A DNA stretch of 18,357 nt, taken from CAZTII01 sp964613305. Its GTDB lineage: Bacteria; Bacillota_I; Bacilli_A; Erysipelotrichales; Erysipelotrichaceae. The notes beneath the pieces were generated by a model that saw nothing but the letters and a program-made list of their open reading frames with translations, was not told where the DNA came from and made no database searches. Positions 7,476 through 14,938 of this stretch are shown piece by piece (the first letter of the stretch is position 1; the number at the start of each line of letters is the position of its first letter). The stretch covers positions 1 through 18,357 of the forward strand of contig CAZTII010000034.1 in the NCBI GenBank assembly GCA_964613305.1, given 5' to 3'. The translations under genes were made by a program, and so were the position numbers.

Positions 7476-9413
7476 CTATATATCCAAATTCTTTACAAAT
7501 TGAGCATTTTCAACGATAAAATTCCTTCTTGGTTCTACTTCATCACCCATTAACATACTAAACACTTCATCAGCTTCTATCGCATCTTCAATATTTACTT
7601 TAATTAATGTACGATCTTGAGGATTCATTGTCGTATCCCATAATTGTTCTGGATTCATTTCTCCTAGACCTTTATATCGTTGGATGTTTACTTTATCGCC
7701 TATTTCAGCTTTGATTGCTTCCAATTCTTCATCTGAGAAAGCATAACGAACAAGATTTCCTCGTTGTACTTTGTATAGTGGTGGTTGAGCAATATAAATA
7801 TAACCTTGTTCAATAACCGGTCTTAAATAACGATAAAAGAATGTCAATAACAATGTTCTGATATGAGCACCATCGACGTCCGCATCGGTCATTATAACAA
7901 TTTTGTGATATCTTAATTTTGATGTATCAACTTCATCACCAACACCACAACCAAAAGCGGTAATCATAGAACGAATTTCATTATTATCAAAAATTCGATG
8001 TAATCGCGCTTTTTCAACGTTTAATATTTTTCCTCGAAGTGGTAATATTGCTTGGAATTTTGAATCTCTTCCTTGTTTAGCACTTCCTCCGGCTGAATCC
8101 CCTTCGACAATATAGATTTCTGAAATTGTCGCATCTTTACTAGAACAATCAGCTAATTTACCAGGTAAACTAGATATTTCTAATGCACCTTTTCTTCTTG
8201 TTAATTCACGGGCTTTTTTAGCTGCCAAACGGGCTTTAGAAGCAATTGTTACTTTATCTAAGACTATCTTCGCAGTTGATGGATTTTCCATTAAAAAGCG
8301 TTGTAAATGATTTCCGAAAATATTCGATACAATTTTTCTTACTTCAGAATTTCCTAATTTAGTTTTTGTTTGTCCTTCATATTGAGGATCTGGATGTTTT
8401 ATCGAAATAATTGCTGTTAATCCTTCACGAACATCTTCAGCTTGTAAATTTTCTTCATCTTTCTTTAAAATATTATTTTCTTTTGCATAATTATTAATAA
8501 TTCTTCCTAATGCTAATCGAAAACCTTCTTCATGAGTTCCACCTTCTTGAGTATTGATATTATTACAGAAAGTATATATATTAGGAACATAACCATCGTT
8601 GTATTGCATTGCAATTTCAATTAATATTCCATCTTCTACTCCTTCACAATAAATAATATCATCGTGAATTGGTGCTTTTGTTTTATTTAAATATTCAATA
8701 TATTGTTTAAGACCACCTTCAAAATAAAATACTTCCGTAATTTTATTTTCATCCACAATTCTTAAATCATTAAATATTAAACGAATACCTTTATTTAGAA
8801 AAGCAATTTGACGTAAACGATCACGAATAATATTATGATCATATTCTAGTGTTTCCGTAAAAATTAACTTATCTGCTTTAAAACGAACAGAAGAGCCATG
8901 CTTTCCTTTTTCACAAGTTCCAATTTCTTTTAATGGTTCACAAACTTCTCCCCCATTATGAAATTTTACATAATATACTTTTTCTCCATTGTATACTGTA
9001 ACTTCTAACCATTCACTTAGCGCATTTACAACCGAAGCACCTACACCATGAAGGCCTCCTGATACTTTATACGCCCCACCACCAAATTTACCTCCAGCAT
9101 GAAGGACGGTAAAAATTGTTTCTACAGTAGAAATTCCTGTTTTTTCATGGATACCTACTGGCATACCCCGCCCATTATCTTCTACTGTTACAACATTTTC
9201 TTTATCGACTGTAACAATGATATCACTAGCATGTCCTGCTAAAGCCTCATCGATACTGTTATCGACGATTTCCCATATTAGATGATGTAAACCACGAGAA
9301 GATGTTGTACCAATATACATTCCAGGACGTTTACGTACAGCTTCTAGTCCATCTAATACTTGAATATCACTATCATCATAAGAATGTTCTACTCTTTGTT
9401 CAAAACCACTCAT
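7476..9413 (-). CDS. gyrB: DNA gyrase subunit B
   Basis: 645 residues, the short Gram-positive form without the proteobacterial insert. The GHKL ATPase domain shows EIVDNSIDEALAG with catalytic Glu48, EDNGRGMPV (78-86) and the ATP lid GGLHGVGASVVNALS. The transducer region has QTKTKLGNSEVR. The TOPRIM domain has EGDSAGGSAKQG starting at Glu437 and the metal-binding DADVDG starting at Asp510, followed by the GyrA-contacting tail with YKGLGEMNPEQLW. It is the ATP-hydrolysing half of gyrase and the target of aminocoumarins. Its ATG overlaps the recF stop by 4 nt (ATGA), with a strong AAGGAGGTA site inside recF, so translation is likely coupled. Nothing unusual was seen. Confidence 0.98.
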   Translation of the reverse strand: MSGFEQRVEHSYDDSDIQVLDGLEAVRKRPGMYIGTTSSRGLHHLIWEIVDNSIDEALAGHASDIIVTVDKENVVTVEDNGRGMPVGIHEKTGISTVETIFTVLHAGGKFGGGAYKVSGGLHGVGASVVNALSEWLEVTVYNGEKVYYVKFHNGGEVCEPLKEIGTCEKGKHGSSVRFKADKLIFTETLEYDHNIIRDRLRQIAFLNKGIRLIFNDLRIVDENKITEVFYFEGGLKQYIEYLNKTKAPIHDDIIYCEGVEDGILIEIAMQYNDGYVPNIYTFCNNINTQEGGTHEEGFRLALGRIINNYAKENNILKKDEENLQAEDVREGLTAIISIKHPDPQYEGQTKTKLGNSEVRKIVSNIFGNHLQRFLMENPSTAKIVLDKVTIASKARLAAKKARELTRRKGALEISSLPGKLADCSSKDATISEIYIVEGDSAGGSAKQGRDSKFQAILPLRGKILNVEKARLHRIFDNNEIRSMITAFGCGVGDEVDTSKLRYHKIVIMTDADVDGAHIRTLLLTFFYRYLRPVIEQGYIYIAQPPLYKVQRGNLVRYAFSDEELEAIKAEIGDKVNIQRYKGLGEMNPEQLWDTTMNPQDRTLIKVNIEDAIEADEVFSMLMGDEVEPRRNFIVENAQFVKNLDI

Positions 9414-10516
9414 TTAATTACCTCCTTATAGCTCTCTATTTTACCTTTATTTACTTTAAGTAAATATGGATTAAAATCTAAATAATTTCTACATTGTTTT
9501 ATATCTGTAGTAGTAATAATTGTTTGAATATGTGATGGTAAATTATTTAAAAAATTACCTTGTTTCACTTCATCCAACTCTGATAACACATCGTCTAATA
9601 AAAATACAGGATAATTACCTGATTTATCAAAAACAATATCAATAAGACTTCTTTTAAAAGCCAATATAATACAGCGACGTTGACCTTGAGAAGCAATATT
9701 TTCTACCGGTTCATCATTAAAATAAAATAATAAATCATCACGATGAATACCAATTGTAGTCATTTTTAAAAAACAATCTCTTTCTATTGTTTTTTCATAG
9801 TTAAACCGTAATTCTTTTATTATTTCATCTTTCGTTGTAGAATTGACACATGTTTTAAGAAAACATCGAATTAGATTATCATCATTAGTGATAACTTGGT
9901 AATAATGATTTATTGATTGATTAACCGCATCAATAAAAGCAATTCTATCAATAATTATATCAGCTTGTATATCAATCATTTGATTTGTAATAATATCTAC
10001 CATTACTTTATCGATCGTATTTAATTTTAAAAGAGCATTCCTATCTCGTAATAATTTTAAATAAAGTGACAGTTTATTCATATATAAAGAAGATACTTTC
10101 CCAATTTCAACATCTATTAATTTTCTTCTGTCTTTGGGTGATGCATTAAATATTGTTAATTCATCTGGTGAAAATAAAATAACATTTAAATTACCAATAA
10201 ATTCACTACTTTTTTGTATATTCTTTTGATTAATAAACAATGATTTTCCTTTTTGATGAATAACAATTGAAACGTTAAAATTGTTATTATCGAAAACTGT
10301 ACATTCACATTTAGCCATATCTTTATGATGCATAATGCAATGAATTTCATCTTTCACACGATGTGATCGAGTTGTAGATAATAAGAATAATGCTTCTAAG
10401 ATATTTGTTTTACCTTGTCCATTTTCTCCAATAATTACATTTAAAAAAGGATGTAATTTAAATATCTCATCATCAATATTTCTAAAATTACGTAATCGAC
10501 AAGAAGTAATAATCAT
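9410..10516 (-). CDS. recF: DNA replication and repair protein RecF
   Basis: 368 residues, usual length for RecF, an SMC-like ABC ATPase that binds gapped DNA and with RecO and RecR loads RecA at stalled forks. The Walker A motif GENGQGKT is at 30-37, the ABC signature is ASQGQRRC, and the Walker B stretch FLLDDVLSELDE has Asp308-Asp309 with the D-loop. The N-terminal FRNI motif, preceded by CRLRN, is typical. Its ATG overlaps the yaaA stop by one base (TAATG) and its TGA overlaps the gyrB start (ATGA), indicating translational coupling throughout the operon. Codons are AT-rich like the neighbours. Confidence 0.97.
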   Translation of the reverse strand: MIITSCRLRNFRNIDDEIFKLHPFLNVIIGENGQGKTNILEALFLLSTTRSHRVKDEIHCIMHHKDMAKCECTVFDNNNFNVSIVIHQKGKSLFINQKNIQKSSEFIGNLNVILFSPDELTIFNASPKDRRKLIDVEIGKVSSLYMNKLSLYLKLLRDRNALLKLNTIDKVMVDIITNQMIDIQADIIIDRIAFIDAVNQSINHYYQVITNDDNLIRCFLKTCVNSTTKDEIIKELRFNYEKTIERDCFLKMTTIGIHRDDLLFYFNDEPVENIASQGQRRCIILAFKRSLIDIVFDKSGNYPVFLLDDVLSELDEVKQGNFLNNLPSHIQTIITTTDIKQCRNYLDFNPYLLKVNKGKIESYKEVIK

Positions 10517-10716
10517 TATTCGATGATAAATTTCTTTTGATTGATAACAACTTCATCATTTACGTATAATTTACGGCCTCTTCTTTCTTCTTTCTCTTGA
10601 TTAACAAATACTTCCTGTTCTTGAAGAAAATATTTTGCTTCTCCTCCAGAAGATATAAAATCATTTATTTTAAGAAATTGAGTAAGAGTAATAAATTCAG
10701 TTGTTATTTTCACCAT
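10516..10716 (-). CDS. yaaA: S4-domain RNA-binding protein YaaA (RlbA-like)
   Basis: 66 residues, close to B. subtilis YaaA (about 70). It is a lone S4 RNA-binding fold: FLKINDFISSGGEAKYFLQE then VFVNQEKEERRGRKLYVND, with the Gly-Arg-Lys-Leu turn typical of S4. The family is always found between dnaN and recF in Bacillota and is linked to ribosome assembly; its exact role is uncertain. An in-frame ATG upstream would give 84 residues, but it lies upstream of the predicted promoter. The ATG at 10716 follows GAGGTAT and fits the family length. First gene of the operon with recF, gyrB and gyrA. Confidence 0.93.
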   Translation of the reverse strand: MVKITTEFITLTQFLKINDFISSGGEAKYFLQEQEVFVNQEKEERRGRKLYVNDEVVINQKKFIIE

Positions 10717-10740
10717 AAAAATACCTCGTTTCACTAAATA

Positions 10741-10769
10741 ATTATACCACGTTTTTATATCTTTTAACA
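10741..10769 (-). promoter_or_regulatory. Promoter of the yaaA-recF-gyrB-gyrA operon
   Basis: Minus-strand TGGTATAAT (10741-10749) is a perfect -10 with the extended TG motif. The -35 is poor (GTTAAA at about 10763-10768), as is common for extended -10 promoters. The predicted start at about 10733 leaves a short leader before the yaaA Shine-Dalgarno. Confidence 0.75.
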
Positions 10770-10815
10770 TCTTTTAAAGCGTTTTTTTGAATTTGATAGT
10801 ACTTATATATAAAAT

Positions 10816-10840
10816 AAAAAAAAGGCTTGTTAGGCCTATT
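10816..10840 (-). terminator. Rho-independent terminator after dnaN
   Basis: AGGC (10834-10837 on the minus strand) pairs with GCCT (10823-10826) around a 7-nt loop. The stem extends through a mismatch into A-T pairs and ends in eight T. It overlaps the dnaN stop codon region. The stem is short, so partial readthrough into yaaA is possible. Confidence 0.6.
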
Positions 10841-11954
10841 AATACGTTCTTACAGGTAAAACTAGTTGTAATATAGATGTATCTTCAGTATTTTTAATGA
10901 TAAATGGACGCATTGGACCACTAAATGAGAAAGTAACAACGGAAGAATCGAGTGTTCTAATTGCTTCAAATACGTACTTACCGCTAAAACTAATTTCAAG
11001 TGGTTCTCCATGATATGAAATAACATCGAGTTTTTCAGTAGAAGATCCTACTTCTTGTGATTTAGTAGATAAAATAACATCATTTTCACAAGCACTTAAA
11101 CGAACAATAGAAATTCCATCACTCTTTATAAATAAAGTACGATCAATGGCATTTAATATATCTCGACTATCAACTACCATTTCATATGCGAATTCAGTAG
11201 GAATTAAACGTTCAGTATCAGGATAATTACCATCTAATAAACGAGTTTGAATAATTGTATTATCGACATAAAATTCAGCTTGTTTATCTGATACTGTAAT
11301 TGTAATAGTACAGTCTTTATCGATACTTTTAACAATTTCATTTAAATTCTTAGAAGGAATCGTGATATTAAAATTGTATTCTTTGTCCAACGTTACTACT
11401 TTACGAGCTAAACGATAACTATCAGTAGCAGTACACTCTAATAAATTACCTTTGCATTTAAAATTTACACCAGTTAAAACAGGTTTAGTTTCTTTATCAC
11501 TAGTAGCAAAGCTTGTTTGATTAATAATATTAACTAATAATGAAGCATCAATTTGAAATTGTTGTCCTGCATGAGAAAAACTAATTTCTGGATATTCACT
11601 ATAATTAATTGCATTTAATTTATATTGAGCTAAATGACCACTAATTTTAATTAAATTACCATCAAGTGTTTCAAAAAGAACAGTATCAGAATCAATTTTA
11701 CGAACAATTTCTAAAATGTATTTAGCTTCTAAAACAATACATCCTTCTTCATTTACAAGTAGATTGTTCTCATCATCCGCAACAATAGTACGTTGAATTG
11801 AAATATTAGAATTAGTACCAGTTAAAATAATTTTATCAAAATAGATATCGATTTTAATACCAGACATAGAAGGTACTGGTGAATTAGCAGTAATTGCTCG
11901 AGAAACCACTTGAAGTGCACTTGAGAAAAATCGTTTTGAAATTTTGAAATTCAT
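10839..11954 (-). CDS. dnaN: DNA polymerase III beta subunit (sliding clamp)
   Basis: 371 residues, standard length for the ring-shaped clamp that dimerises around DNA and tethers DNA polymerase III and other partners. The three-fold clamp architecture is visible: the N-terminal SKRFFSSALQVVSRAI, the central TDSYRLARKV typical of domain 2, and the C-terminal end LQLVLPVRTY, close to the canonical MPMR(L/T)-like tail that forms the partner pocket. The start codon at 11954 follows GGGAGG with 6-nt spacing. It lies downstream of dnaA across a 147-bp gap holding origin elements, and is followed by a terminator. No anomalies seen. Confidence 0.98.
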   Translation of the reverse strand: MNFKISKRFFSSALQVVSRAITANSPVPSMSGIKIDIYFDKIILTGTNSNISIQRTIVADDENNLLVNEEGCIVLEAKYILEIVRKIDSDTVLFETLDGNLIKISGHLAQYKLNAINYSEYPEISFSHAGQQFQIDASLLVNIINQTSFATSDKETKPVLTGVNFKCKGNLLECTATDSYRLARKVVTLDKEYNFNITIPSKNLNEIVKSIDKDCTITITVSDKQAEFYVDNTIIQTRLLDGNYPDTERLIPTEFAYEMVVDSRDILNAIDRTLFIKSDGISIVRLSACENDVILSTKSQEVGSSTEKLDVISYHGEPLEISFSGKYVFEAIRTLDSSVVTFSFSGPMRPFIIKNTEDTSILQLVLPVRTY

Positions 11955-12101
11955 ATGAAACCTCCCTGTTGTTATATATAAATAATAGTTATTTATTATT
12001 ATTAAGGTGTTGAAATTGTGGAAAACTCCACTAAAACCCTTAAATATACATTAATTTTATCATCATTTGATGTTAATTAAAAGTGGAAACTAGTGGATAA
12101 C
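11955..12101. other. dnaA-dnaN intergenic part of oriC: DnaA boxes and AT-rich tract (candidate unwinding element)
   Basis: This gap holds one exact DnaA box TTTTCCACA (minus, 12017-12025) and two weaker ones on the same strand: TTATCCACT (12092-12100) and GTTTCCACT (12082-12090). On the dnaN side of the exact box, after an 11-nt spacer, is an almost pure A/T tract (11971-12005) with 3-nt periodicity (TAATAATAATAA, then CTATTATTT). In B. subtilis the DNA unwinding element lies in the same gap next to DnaA boxes and DnaA-trios, so I read this as the duplex-opening half of a bipartite origin. The trio assignment is tentative. Confidence 0.7.
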
Positions 12102-13466
12102 TTAGGATTTAAGCATTTTTTCTAATTCGTCAATCGCATTAGCATATAAAGAATTTATCTTTAATGATTTTTCAACTTTATCACAAGAACTAATAACGGT
12201 AGAGTGATCGCGATTACCAAATTCTTCACCAATTTTTAAATAAGGAATATCTAAATGTTTACGGCATAAATACATCGCAATTTGACGAGCGTTAGAAATA
12301 TTTTTCGTTCTTGTTTTACTAATAAGTTGTTGTTTTGTTAATCCATAATAATCCGCAACTATTTTAATTATTTTTTTAGGAGTAAGTGTTGTTTTATCAT
12401 ACGAAACTGCCTGATTTTTTAAAGCATTAGACGCAGTTTCAAACGATATTTTACCCTTATCACTTTGAAATTGAATCGCATAAAATAAAACTCTATTTAA
12501 TGCTCCTTCTAATTGTCTGACGTCTTTACTAAAGTTAGATGCAATAAATGATAATATTTCATCATCTAATGAATTAATATCAAAACCTGATTTTTTTAAC
12601 TTAGATTTTAAAATAGCCACAGCTGTTTCAAATTCAGGAGAATCAATAGTAACGGATAAACCAGAAGAGAAACGACTAATTAAACGATCTTCTAATCCTT
12701 TAATTTCAGTTGGTAATCGATCAGAAACAATACATATTTGTTTTCTATTATTTACAAGCTCATTAAAGATATTAAAAAACACTTCATGTGACTTTTCTTT
12801 GCCACCTAACATTTGAATATCATCGATTAATAAACAATCAACGTTATATAATAACTTTTTAAACTTATCAATTTCATTTTTTTTAATGGATTCCGCAACA
12901 TTTTCTATAAAACGAGTTGAATCGGTATAATATACTTGTTTGCTTGGATCAGCAGCTAAAATATAATTTCCAATTGATTGTAATAAATGGGATTTTCCTA
13001 ACCCAGAATTACCGTAAATAAATAATGGATTAAAAAATTTACCTGGATTATAAGCACAAGCTAAAGCTGCAGAATGACTTTCACGATTACTATTACCAAC
13101 AATAAAATTTTCAAAGGTTCGATCTTCTAAAATGGGTTGGCTTAAATAGTTCGCGTCAGTAATGATTTCTTTTCTTTCTACAACAATGGTATCGATATCA
13201 CTTTCTAATACAATATCCATTGGAATTTTTTTAGTCGCATCAATGGAAGTTTGTAAGCAATTTTCTAATAACGATAATTCTTGAAGTAAAATGGATTTAT
13301 GAATAAAACTTGGCACGGTAACAATAGCTTTACTATCAGTTAGCGCATGTAGTTTTGAATGAATATAAAAATTCTCAAATACGACATCATCAATTTTATT
13401 CGATTGTTGAGCGCAGTTAAGTGTTTTTTTCCATATTTCTTTTAACATAAGTGTTGATGTTTTCAT
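12102..13466 (-). CDS. dnaA: Chromosomal replication initiator protein DnaA
   Basis: 454 residues, typical. The AAA+ ATPase binds DnaA boxes, opens oriC and recruits the helicase. Domain I (about 1-85) begins LKEIWKKTLN; a short linker leads to FENFIVGNSNR at the start of the AAA+ domain. Walker A is GNSGLGKS (152-159) and Walker B is LLIDD (212-216). Sensor 2 lies in RQLEGALNRVL. Domain IV, the DNA-binding part, has the DnaA signature with RTKNISNARQIAMYLCR and a GNRDHSTVISS recognition loop. The start at 13466 follows GAGGTAT. Boxes on both sides of the gene suggest autoregulation. Start of the minus-strand arm leading away from oriC. Confidence 0.98.
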   Translation of the reverse strand: MKTSTLMLKEIWKKTLNCAQQSNKIDDVVFENFYIHSKLHALTDSKAIVTVPSFIHKSILLQELSLLENCLQTSIDATKKIPMDIVLESDIDTIVVERKEIITDANYLSQPILEDRTFENFIVGNSNRESHSAALACAYNPGKFFNPLFIYGNSGLGKSHLLQSIGNYILAADPSKQVYYTDSTRFIENVAESIKKNEIDKFKKLLYNVDCLLIDDIQMLGGKEKSHEVFFNIFNELVNNRKQICIVSDRLPTEIKGLEDRLISRFSSGLSVTIDSPEFETAVAILKSKLKKSGFDINSLDDEILSFIASNFSKDVRQLEGALNRVLFYAIQFQSDKGKISFETASNALKNQAVSYDKTTLTPKKIIKIVADYYGLTKQQLISKTRTKNISNARQIAMYLCRKHLDIPYLKIGEEFGNRDHSTVISSCDKVEKSLKINSLYANAIDELEKMLKS

Positions 13467-13491
13467 AAATACCTCATTTAAGTGTATATCT

Positions 13492-13535
13492 ATAATAACT
13501 AATCAAAATCGATAAATAAAGAAGAAAAATGTCAA
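13492..13535 (-). promoter_or_regulatory. Candidate dnaA promoter region
   Basis: Minus-strand TTGACA at 13530-13535 and TATTAT at 13492-13497 are the best elements but are 32 nt apart, too far to work together. TATTAT pairs at 17 nt with a poor TTTATT (13515-13520), and TTGACA with a poor TCGATT. A DnaA-box variant CTTTCCACA (plus, 13544-13552) lies just upstream, consistent with DnaA autoregulation. The exact promoter is unresolved. Confidence 0.35.
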
Positions 13536-13543
13536 CAAATAAG

Positions 13544-14090
13544 CTTTCCACAATAAATAACATGATAAAAACAAGGTGAATAAAGAAAATACAGCAGTTT
13601 TCCACAGTTTTCCACAACTTTTTAATGTGGAAAGTTTAAACATAAAAAGGTTAAAAAGTGTACAGCAACAACACTGTTAAAAACTTATACTGTGGAAAAC
13701 TATTAAAAAATGGTAAAATTTAAACAATATTGTGAAATAAAGTGTTTGTTTTTATCGAATTTTGATTAAGTTTTCCACATTTTAAACAAAATAGTCAAAG
13801 TTATAAAAATGTTTGTAAAAAAATCGAATTGTGGAAAACTCAAAAAATATGGAAAAATTGAAATGAATTAACATCGGTTTTCCACATAAAAAACTAAAAA
13901 AAAGAGGCTTGTTTTCAATTAAAGTTACAGAATTCCATAGTTTTCCACAATTGTGGAAAACTACGAAATGTGGAGTGTGGAAAAGCTGTGGAGAACTATT
14001 CAATAGAATGAATTGAAAATCGATGTATTTTCAAGAAATATAAATATTTTACTATATAATACAGAAATGTAAGTTTACTAATTTTCCACA
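13544..14090. other. oriC: oriC main DnaA-box cluster
   Basis: Noncoding, very AT-rich region between dnaA and the first plus-strand gene. Exact TTTTCCACA boxes on the plus strand start at 13598, 13608, 13771, 13878, 13941 and 14082. Exact boxes on the minus strand (read as TGTGGAAAA) lie at 13691-13699, 13830-13838, 13952-13960 and 13976-13984. Variants are CTTTCCACA at 13544 (plus) and 13626-13634 (minus), and TTCTCCACA at 13987-13995 (minus). I found no exact TTATCCACA. Two boxes at 13598 and 13608 are tandem with a 10-bp period. The diverging gene directions on either side agree with bidirectional replication from here. Confidence 0.92.
13938..13963. repeat. 26-bp perfect palindrome of two inverted DnaA boxes
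   Basis: The box at 13941-13949 (plus) and the box at 13952-13960 (minus) face each other across a 2-bp AT spacer. The flanking TAG/CTA extend the symmetry to 26 bp. It is the most symmetric site in oriC; another box follows at 13976-13984 and a variant at 13987-13995, giving four sites within 55 bp. Confidence 0.9.
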
Positions 14091-14102
14091 GTTGAGTATA
14101 AT
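14074..14102 (+). promoter_or_regulatory. Promoter of the vanY-like lipoprotein operon, with a DnaA box in its spacer
   Basis: TTTACT (14074-14079, 4/6 match to -35) lies 17 nt from a perfect TATAAT (14097-14102). The exact DnaA box TTTTCCACA (14082-14090) fills the spacer. The predicted start at about 14109 leaves about 22 nt to the ATG at 14131. A second TATAAT at 14055-14060 has no good -35. Confidence 0.65.
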
Positions 14103-14130
14103 AAGTTCATTAATAGAAAGTCAGGAAATC

Positions 14131-14922
14131 ATGAAAAAAAGTATAGTAGTATTAATTTCTTTTTTATGTTTTAGTTGTGGCAGTAAAACAGTTGATGTTG
14201 ATGTTTCCCATCGAACAGATATTGGAAAAACAGCGATTGTAGAAACAAACAAGCCTAGTGAAACAAGTAAACCTAGTGAACAACCTTCATTAAAACCTAC
14301 TGACAAGCCAGTAGAGACAACTAAACCTATTGTGAGTGAAAAACCAGTAGCTGGCTTAAATTATGACGATTTGACAGTTATAATTAATAAAACACATCCG
14401 CTACCAGAAACGTATGTTCCCAGTGATCTAGTAAGCGCCAAAAATGTTGCGGTGAATAAATTGGGATTATCCTTAAGAAAGGAAGCAATGGAAGCGCTAG
14501 AGGTGATGTTTAAAGCGGCTAAGGATGAGGGTATTAATTTAATATTAGGTAGTTCATATCGTTCGTATGACTATCAGAAAAAAATATATAACAATTATGT
14601 TAGTCGTGATGGAAAAGAAGCGGCAGATCGTTATAGTGCTGCACCTGGAACGTCAGAACATCAAACTGGATTAGCGGCTGACATTAGTGATGAATTAGGA
14701 AAATGTTATTTAAAAAATTGTTTTAAGGATACTAAAGAAGGAATTTGGTTAAAAGATAATGCGCATAACTATGGGTTTGTTTTACGTTTTCATGAAGGTA
14801 AAGAACATATCACAGGATATATGTTTGAGCCATGGCATTATCGCTATGTAGGAATCGAAGAAGCTAAGAAAATTAAAGAAAGTGGACTAACGCTTGAAGA
14901 ATATTATAATGTGCTGGATTAA
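14131..14922 (+). CDS. VanY-type D-alanyl-D-alanine carboxypeptidase, probable lipoprotein
   Basis: 263 residues. The C-terminal half is a peptidase M15B / VanY domain, a zinc D,D-carboxypeptidase that trims the terminal D-Ala of peptidoglycan stem peptides outside the membrane. Zinc ligands are visible: His177 and Asp184 in SEHQTGLAAD and His236 in EPWHYRYVG, with Glu233 close by; SSYRSYDYQ is the usual substrate-side motif. The N-terminus MKKSIVVLISFLCFSC looks like a lipoprotein signal (lipidated Cys16), though the lipobox is imperfect. A Pro/Thr/Lys/Ser-rich linker (about 35-80) with KPSE and TKP repeats would span wall space. The ATG at 14131 has AGGA upstream; a TTG start 39 nt earlier falls inside the promoter. 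VanY homologues need not confer vancomycin resistance, and no vanS/R/H/A genes are here. Likely operon with the next gene. Confidence 0.9.
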   Translation: MKKSIVVLISFLCFSCGSKTVDVDVSHRTDIGKTAIVETNKPSETSKPSEQPSLKPTDKPVETTKPIVSEKPVAGLNYDDLTVIINKTHPLPETYVPSDLVSAKNVAVNKLGLSLRKEAMEALEVMFKAAKDEGINLILGSSYRSYDYQKKIYNNYVSRDGKEAADRYSAAPGTSEHQTGLAADISDELGKCYLKNCFKDTKEGIWLKDNAHNYGFVLRFHEGKEHITGYMFEPWHYRYVGIEEAKKIKESGLTLEEYYNVLD

Positions 14923-14938
14923 GTAGAAAGGTTTGTAT

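Noticed and set aside
10717..10770. Longer 84-residue YaaA starting at 10770
   Set aside because: That start lies upstream of the extended -10 promoter at 10741-10749 and exceeds the family length; the ATG at 10716 has its own Shine-Dalgarno.
13782..14003. 73-codon minus-strand open frame within oriC
   Set aside because: It is made of DnaA-box sequence read through (repeated Phe/His/Asn), lacks a Shine-Dalgarno and resembles no protein.
14055..14060. TATAAT as the main promoter of the carboxypeptidase operon
   Set aside because: No acceptable -35 at 16-18 nt (best TTCAAG at 19 nt); the pair TTTACT-17-TATAAT at 14074-14102 fits better.
14131..14922. Vancomycin-resistance cluster because of the VanY domain
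   Set aside because: None of the vanS/vanR, vanH, vanA or vanX type genes are nearby; M15B carboxypeptidases are common housekeeping envelope enzymes.
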